Assembly: GCA_934155005.1 (NCBI GenBank)
Contig: CAKPGR010000020.1
Location: forward strand, 1-20,012
Length of the DNA: 20,012 nucleotides
Direction: 5' to 3'
From: an uncultured Bacilli bacterium
GTDB taxonomy: Bacteria; Bacillota_I; Bacilli_A; RF39; UBA660
Shown: piece after piece, positions 16,199 through 20,012 of the stretch
How the letters are laid out: every line of letters begins with the position of its first letter
Position numbering within the stretch: the first letter of the stretch is position 1
Position numbers and translations under genes: made by a program
The notes under the pieces: generated by a model
What the model saw: only the letters and a program-made list of their open reading frames with translations
What the model was told of the DNA's origin: nothing
The model's database searches: none

Positions 16199-17159
16199 TG
16201 GCTGTGGTTCAATTTTACAAAATGAAGATTTTAACGTAGAAGGGTATGTTAAATCATTAGAAAGCAATCTTTGTCTTAGATGTTTTAGAATTAAAAATTA
16301 TAGTGATTACAAAAGTGTTTCAAAAACAAATGCTAATTTTTTACCAATTTTAAAAGAAGTTAATAAAACTAATGATTTGGTTTTACTTGTTGTTGATACT
16401 TTCTTAATTAATAAAGATATATCTTTTATAACTGATAATTTAAATAATGATATATTATTAGTTTATACAAAAAGAGATATACTACCACTTAAAGTATCAG
16501 ATCAAAAATTGCTAGATTATAATATTGGTATTAACCCAGTTGATAAAGTTATTATTAGTAGCAATAAAAATTATAATATGGATTTATTATATGAAAAAAT
16601 AAATAAATATAAAAAAAGTAAAAATGTTTATATAGTTGGATTTACTAATGCAGGAAAAAGTACTTTGCTAAATAAAATTATTTATAATTATTCTAATTTA
16701 AATAGTGAGGTAACTACTAGTATAATGCCTTCAACTACTTTAAATAAAGTTGAAATAAATTTGAACGAAAATTTAACTTTGATTGATACACCAGGTATTA
16801 TAGATGAAAATAGTATTATAAATTTTATAGATCCTAAGAAAATAAAAAAAATAATGCCTAATAGAGAAATAAAACCTATAACATATCAAGTTAAAGGTAC
16901 ACAATATATAGAGATTGAAGATTTGGCTTTGATAGAAGCAAGTGATAATAATTTAACTTTCTTTATCTCAAATAATTTAAAAATAGAAAGATTTTATAAA
17001 AAAAAGGAATCTAAATTAAAAGATAATAAAATTAGAGTAAAAGAAAATGAAGATATAGTTATAACAGGACTTGGATTTATTAAAGTAACTAGTAGTGGTG
17101 TTATTAATGTTAAGACAATTAAAGGAGTAGAGGTTTATACAAGAGTTAGTTTAATCTAA
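16182..17159 (+). CDS. yqeH: YqeH, circularly permuted ribosome-biogenesis GTPase
   Basis: GTPase needed for assembly of the 30S subunit in B. subtilis. The 325-residue protein starts with a treble-clef zinc finger (C5, C8, C31, C34). GTPase motifs then come in permuted order: G4 TKRD (96-99), G5 around SSNK (126-129), G1 GFTNAGKS (153-160), G2 region (about 178-186), G3 DTPG (202-205). A C-terminal domain follows. Asn of the usual NKxD is Thr here. The ATG at 16182 is chosen because AAAGGA (16169-16174) is seven bases upstream; an ATG at 16185 is also possible. In B. subtilis yqeG-yqeH continues with aroE, yqeI and nadD; here the unit ends with a terminator. Confidence 0.96.
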   Translation: MMKKCSGCGSILQNEDFNVEGYVKSLESNLCLRCFRIKNYSDYKSVSKTNANFLPILKEVNKTNDLVLLVVDTFLINKDISFITDNLNNDILLVYTKRDILPLKVSDQKLLDYNIGINPVDKVIISSNKNYNMDLLYEKINKYKKSKNVYIVGFTNAGKSTLLNKIIYNYSNLNSEVTTSIMPSTTLNKVEINLNENLTLIDTPGIIDENSIINFIDPKKIKKIMPNREIKPITYQVKGTQYIEIEDLALIEASDNNLTFFISNNLKIERFYKKKESKLKDNKIRVKENEDIVITGLGFIKVTSSGVINVKTIKGVEVYTRVSLI

Positions 17160-17232
17160 GATGTTTTTATATCAAAAATTAGATATAAAAATATAAATTA
17201 AATAATAATATTGATATAAAAGATTCAAAGCT

Positions 17233-17258
17233 AGAGAGTGGTACAAACTCTTTTTTTT
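17233..17258 (+). terminator. Intrinsic terminator after yqeH
   Basis: AGAGAGT (17233-17239) pairs with ACTCTTT (17247-17253), one G-T pair included, around a seven-base loop, with T residues continuing to 17258. It ends the yqeG-yqeH transcript. The loop region AGTGGTAC looks like part of a T-box, discussed separately. Confidence 0.8.
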
Positions 17259-17299
17259 ATAAATATTAATATTTAGTACTAAGACGAAATAATAAAGTA

Positions 17300-17349
17300 A
17301 AATCAAATTATTCTTTAAATTAAAGAAAGTAAAATAATTTGCTTGATTT
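17300..17349. repeat. Long imperfect inverted repeat upstream of the rpsO promoter
   Basis: AAATCA plus AATTATT (17300-17312) pairs with AATAATT plus TGATTT (17333-17339, 17344-17349), leaving a four-base bulge. An inner palindrome CTTTAA-A-TTAAAG lies at 17313-17325. The right end covers the -35 box of the rpsO promoter. There is no proper T-run, so it is unlikely to be a terminator. Confidence 0.55.
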
Positions 17350-17371
17350 TAAATATAATATAGTGTATATT
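17343..17371 (+). promoter_or_regulatory. Promoter and leader of rpsO
   Basis: TTGATT (17343-17348), 17 bases, TATATT (17366-17371). Transcription would start near 17378, giving a leader of about 75 bases. The leader can form a small hairpin (AAGAGTC with GACTT, about 17396-17410) and contains TTCTAGAA (17413-17420). Ribosomal protein S15 controls its own mRNA through the leader in several bacteria; whether it does here cannot be judged by eye. Confidence 0.55.
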
Positions 17372-17452
17372 AAATATGTACTTATTTTTGGATTTAAGAG
17401 TCTCCGACTTACTTCTAGAAATTAAGCGAATATTTATGAAAGGAGAATGGTT

Positions 17453-17722
17453 ATGGCATTAACAAAATTACAAAAAGAAGAAATAGTAAAAAAATATGCT
17501 AGAAAAGCTGGTGACACTGGTTCACCAGAAGTTCAAATTGCTCTTTTAACTGCTGAAATTAATGAATTAACAGAACATTTAAAAGAACATAAACATGACC
17601 ATCATTCAAGAAGAGGACTTCTTAAAAAAGTTGGTCAAAGACGTAGTATGCAAAAGTATTTACGTAAAACAGATATTACTCGTTATAGAGAATTAATTGC
17701 TAGCTTAGGTTTAAGAAAGTAA
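17453..17722 (+). CDS. rpsO: 30S ribosomal protein S15
   Basis: Primary 16S rRNA-binding protein of the small subunit platform. The 89-residue product, MALTKLQKEE to SLGLRK, has the family length and its conserved segments TGSPEVQIALLTAEI (about 22-36), HKHDHHSRRGLL (about 45-56) and the C-terminal YRELIASLGLRK. An ATG at 17447 is in frame but lies one base from the GGAG, whereas the ATG at 17453 is seven bases away and gives the universal MALT start. The rpsO-pnp order is widely conserved. Confidence 0.98.
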   Translation: MALTKLQKEEIVKKYARKAGDTGSPEVQIALLTAEINELTEHLKEHKHDHHSRRGLLKKVGQRRSMQKYLRKTDITRYRELIASLGLRK

Positions 17723-17730
17723 TTTAAAGT

Positions 17731-17756
17731 AGACACTATTTTTAAGTGTCTTTTTT
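17731..17756 (+). terminator. Hairpin terminator or processing site between rpsO and pnp
   Basis: AGACACT (17731-17737) pairs perfectly with AGTGTCT (17745-17751) around a seven-base loop, then T residues to 17756. It resembles the terminator between rpsO and pnp in E. coli. I see no good promoter between it and pnp, so pnp probably depends on partial read-through. Confidence 0.8.
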
Positions 17757-17778
17757 ATAAGATTAAAGGAGTTAAAAA

Positions 17779-19914
17779 ATGAAAAAAATATTTGAATTAG
17801 ATTTTAGAGGAAGAAAATTAGTTGTAGAACATGGTGAACTTGCTAAACAAGCTGATGGTGCTGTTTTAGTTAGATATGGTGATACTGTCATTTTATCAAC
17901 TGTTGTTGTATCAAATAATGCAAATGTATTATCTGACTTTTTCCCATTAATGGTTTTATATCAAGAAAAGTTATATTCAGTTGGTAAGATTCCAGGTGGA
18001 TTTATTAAAAGGGAAGGAAGACCAACAGAAGCAGCAACACTTGCCGCACGTATGATTGATAGACCAATGCGACCAATGTTTCCTAGTGATTTTAGAAATG
18101 AGGTTCAAGTTGTTAACACTGTGTTATCAGTAGATAATGATAATTCCCCAGAACTTACAGCAATGTTTGGGTCAAGCCTTACAACATGTATTTCTAAAAT
18201 TCCATTCGATGGACCAATCGCGGGTGTTAAGGTTGGAAGAATAAATGGTGAATTTATAATTAATCCTACACAAGAAGAATTAGAAGAATCTGATATTGAT
18301 TTAATAGTTGCTGGAACAAAAGAAGCTATTAATATGGTAGAAGCTGGTAGCAAAGAAGTAAGCGAAGAAGATATGTTAGAAGCTTTAATGTTTGGTCACG
18401 AAGCTGTAAAAGAGTTATGTGAATTCCAAGAAAAGATTATTGAAGAAATTGGTGTAGAAAAAATGGAATACGAAAAATTAGAAATTGAAGAATCTTTGAG
18501 AACAGATATTTCTAATCTTGCTTCTTTAAAATTAGATCAAGCAATGCGTATTAAAGATAAACAAGAAAAATATGCAGCAATTGATGCAGTAAAAGAGGAA
18601 GTTGTTGAAAAATATACTTCATCTAATCAAGATTTAGATAAGGATGAATTAACAATTTTAATCACAAAGGTAAAATTAGTCTTAGAAGAAATTGAATATG
18701 ATATTTTTAGAAATATTACCGTTTCTGAAAAAACAAGAGCGGATGGAAGAAAGATGACAGAAATTAGACCTCTTTCTACAGCTATTGATTTACTTCCTAG
18801 AACTCATGGATCTGCTTTATTTACGCGTGGTGAAACGCAAAGTTTAGCTGTTACAACACTTGGAGCTTTAAATGAATATCAAGTGTTAGATGGAATTAGT
18901 TTAGAAGCTGAAAAACATTTTATGTTACACTATAATTTTCCAGCTTTCTCAGTTGGAGAAACAGGAAGATATGGAAGCCCAGGTAGAAGAGAAATAGGAC
19001 ATGGAGCTTTGGGAGAAAGGTGTTTGCGTCAAGTAATGCCAAGTGAGGAAGAGTTTCCTTATACTGTTCGTGTTGTATCTGAAATATTAGAATCAAATGG
19101 TTCAAGTTCTCAAGCTACTATATGCGCTGGATGTATGAGTTTAATGGCAGCAGGTGTACCAATTAAAGCACCAGTTGCTGGTATTGCTATGGGACTTATT
19201 ACTTCAAAAGATGGTAAAGATTATACTATTTTAACTGATATTCAAGGTATGGAAGATCATTTAGGAGATATGGATTTTAAAGTTGGTGGAACTAGAAAAG
19301 GTATTTGTTCACTACAAATGGATATTAAAATTAAAGGTATAACTAAAAATATTTTAAAAGAAGCATTAAAGCAAGCTAAAACAGCTAGATTTGAAATACT
19401 AGATGTTATGGAAAAACAAATAGCTGAACCTAGAAAAGAAGTATCTAAATATGCTCCAAAAACAATGACATTTACAATTAATCCAGATAAGATAAAAGAT
19501 GTTATTGGTAAAGGTGGAGAGATGATCACTAAGATTATATTAGATGCATCAGGAACTTCAACAGTTCAAGATGTAAATTCTGTTAAAGTTGATCTTGAAG
19601 ATGATGGACGTGTTATTATATATCATACTAATCAAGAGATAATAGATAAAACAGCAGAAATGATTAAAGCAATTGTTAGAGAAGTAGAAAAAGATGTAAT
19701 CTACAAAGCTAAGGTTGTTAAAGTAGAAGAATTTGGATGTTTTGTTGAATTATGGCCTGGTTGTGAAGGATTAGTTCATGTTTCACAATTAGATACAAAA
19801 AGAGTAGAAAAACCAAGTGATATAGTTAAAGTTGGTGATGAAATTTTAGTAAAATCACTAGGATATGATAAAAAAGGAAGACTTAATTTATCACGTAAAG
19901 AAGCTATAAAATAA
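17779..19914 (+). CDS. pnp: Polyribonucleotide nucleotidyltransferase (PNPase)
   Basis: Trimeric 3'-5' phosphorolytic exoribonuclease in mRNA decay. The 711-residue protein is complete. It has a first RNase PH domain (with GKIPGGFIKREGRPTE near 73-88), an all-helical linker, and a second RNase PH domain with metal-binding Asp in MEDHLGDMD (D493, D499). A KH domain with GKGG (577-580) and a C-terminal S1 domain (about 639-711) follow. AAAGGAG precedes the ATG. Codon use is visibly less A/T-biased than in the polysaccharide operon (more CGT and GC-ending codons), as expected for a well-expressed core gene. Confidence 0.98.
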   Translation: MKKIFELDFRGRKLVVEHGELAKQADGAVLVRYGDTVILSTVVVSNNANVLSDFFPLMVLYQEKLYSVGKIPGGFIKREGRPTEAATLAARMIDRPMRPMFPSDFRNEVQVVNTVLSVDNDNSPELTAMFGSSLTTCISKIPFDGPIAGVKVGRINGEFIINPTQEELEESDIDLIVAGTKEAINMVEAGSKEVSEEDMLEALMFGHEAVKELCEFQEKIIEEIGVEKMEYEKLEIEESLRTDISNLASLKLDQAMRIKDKQEKYAAIDAVKEEVVEKYTSSNQDLDKDELTILITKVKLVLEEIEYDIFRNITVSEKTRADGRKMTEIRPLSTAIDLLPRTHGSALFTRGETQSLAVTTLGALNEYQVLDGISLEAEKHFMLHYNFPAFSVGETGRYGSPGRREIGHGALGERCLRQVMPSEEEFPYTVRVVSEILESNGSSSQATICAGCMSLMAAGVPIKAPVAGIAMGLITSKDGKDYTILTDIQGMEDHLGDMDFKVGGTRKGICSLQMDIKIKGITKNILKEALKQAKTARFEILDVMEKQIAEPRKEVSKYAPKTMTFTINPDKIKDVIGKGGEMITKIILDASGTSTVQDVNSVKVDLEDDGRVIIYHTNQEIIDKTAEMIKAIVREVEKDVIYKAKVVKVEEFGCFVELWPGCEGLVHVSQLDTKRVEKPSDIVKVGDEILVKSLGYDKKGRLNLSRKEAIK

Positions 19915-19932
19915 ATGATGCGAAAAATATAC

Positions 19933-19967
19933 TTGAAAAAAGAAATTCAATTTGATAAAATGAATTT
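19933..19967 (+). promoter_or_regulatory. Promoter reading out of the window, with inverted repeat
   Basis: TTGAAA (19933-19938), 17 bases, TAAAAT (19956-19961), preceded by TGA (19953-19955), an extended -10. AAATTCA (19943-19949) and TGAATTT (19961-19967) form an inverted repeat bracketing the -10, a plausible operator. The gene it serves lies beyond the window; no terminator for pnp is seen before it. Confidence 0.5.
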
Positions 19968-20012
19968 GTAAAACAAAATAATAATATTGACTGAGAGATA
20001 AAAAAATTTCAA

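Noticed and set aside
18105..19529. Three minus-strand frames inside pnp
   Set aside because: They lie wholly within conserved PNPase coding sequence and show no start signals.
19915..19971. Eighteen-codon frame directly after pnp
   Set aside because: No ribosome-binding site precedes it and it overlaps a good promoter, so it is probably chance.
1..20012. Mobile elements, CRISPR arrays, tRNA or rRNA genes, and toxin-antitoxin or phage-defence modules
   Set aside because: I looked for repeats, integrase/transposase motifs and structured RNA genes and found none; the accessory character is confined to the polysaccharide operon.
1..20012. Use of UGA as a tryptophan codon (Mycoplasma-like code)
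   Set aside because: All tryptophans are TGG and TGA is a genuine stop, for example at 14498-14500 directly after the LysM domain.

Overview
The window is very A+T-rich, uses TGG for every tryptophan and ends genes with TGA as well as TAA/TAG, so it uses the standard bacterial code. AGGAGG-type ribosome-binding sites, a Gram-positive style surface-polysaccharide operon, the Bacillus genes yqeG and yqeH, and a LysM/kinase-fold gene pair resembling spoVID-ysxE point to a low-GC Bacillota of the Bacilli/Erysipelotrichia type. It is possibly an uncultured gut lineage with at least a remnant of sporulation. The species cannot be named from this sequence.

Positions 1-9999 hold one co-directional polysaccharide (capsule/EPS/teichoic-acid-like) operon. 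It has a promoter at about 136-163 and a terminator overlapping the last stop codon. Gene order is: priming sugar-phosphate transferase, GT2 glycosyltransferase, GT11 fucosyltransferase-like enzyme, glycerophosphotransferase, EpsG/Wzy-like polymerase, Wzx-type flippase, fused Wzz/BY-kinase, PHP tyrosine phosphatase and LCP ligase. This is a nearly complete Wzx/Wzy pathway: prime the lipid carrier, extend the repeat unit, flip, polymerise, control length by phosphorylation, and attach to the wall. No nucleotide-sugar or CDP-glycerol synthesis genes are in the window. A divergent minus-strand gene starts at position 30 and leaves the window; a hairpin covers its ribosome-binding site.

Positions 10000-15570 hold lon with a strong extended -10 promoter, a one-base-overlapping gene for an unrecognised 429-residue protein, a terminator, and a four-base-overlapping pair. 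That pair is a LysM protein with a SpoVID-like N-terminus and a CotS/YsxE-like kinase-fold protein that has lost its catalytic aspartate. In B. subtilis the same genes follow lonA in the order lonA, engB, ysxD, hem genes, spoVID, ysxE, so this looks like a condensed version of that neighbourhood. A small convergent two-helix membrane protein gene is likely at 15352-15525.

Positions 15570-20012 are conserved housekeeping: yqeG and yqeH (HAD phosphatase and ribosome-assembly GTPase, overlapping), then rpsO and pnp separated by a hairpin terminator or processing site. A good promoter at 19933-19961 reads out of the window.

Four of the promoter candidates share an extended -10 (TGn) arrangement. 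Nothing in the window looks like a mobile element, CRISPR array, tRNA or rRNA.
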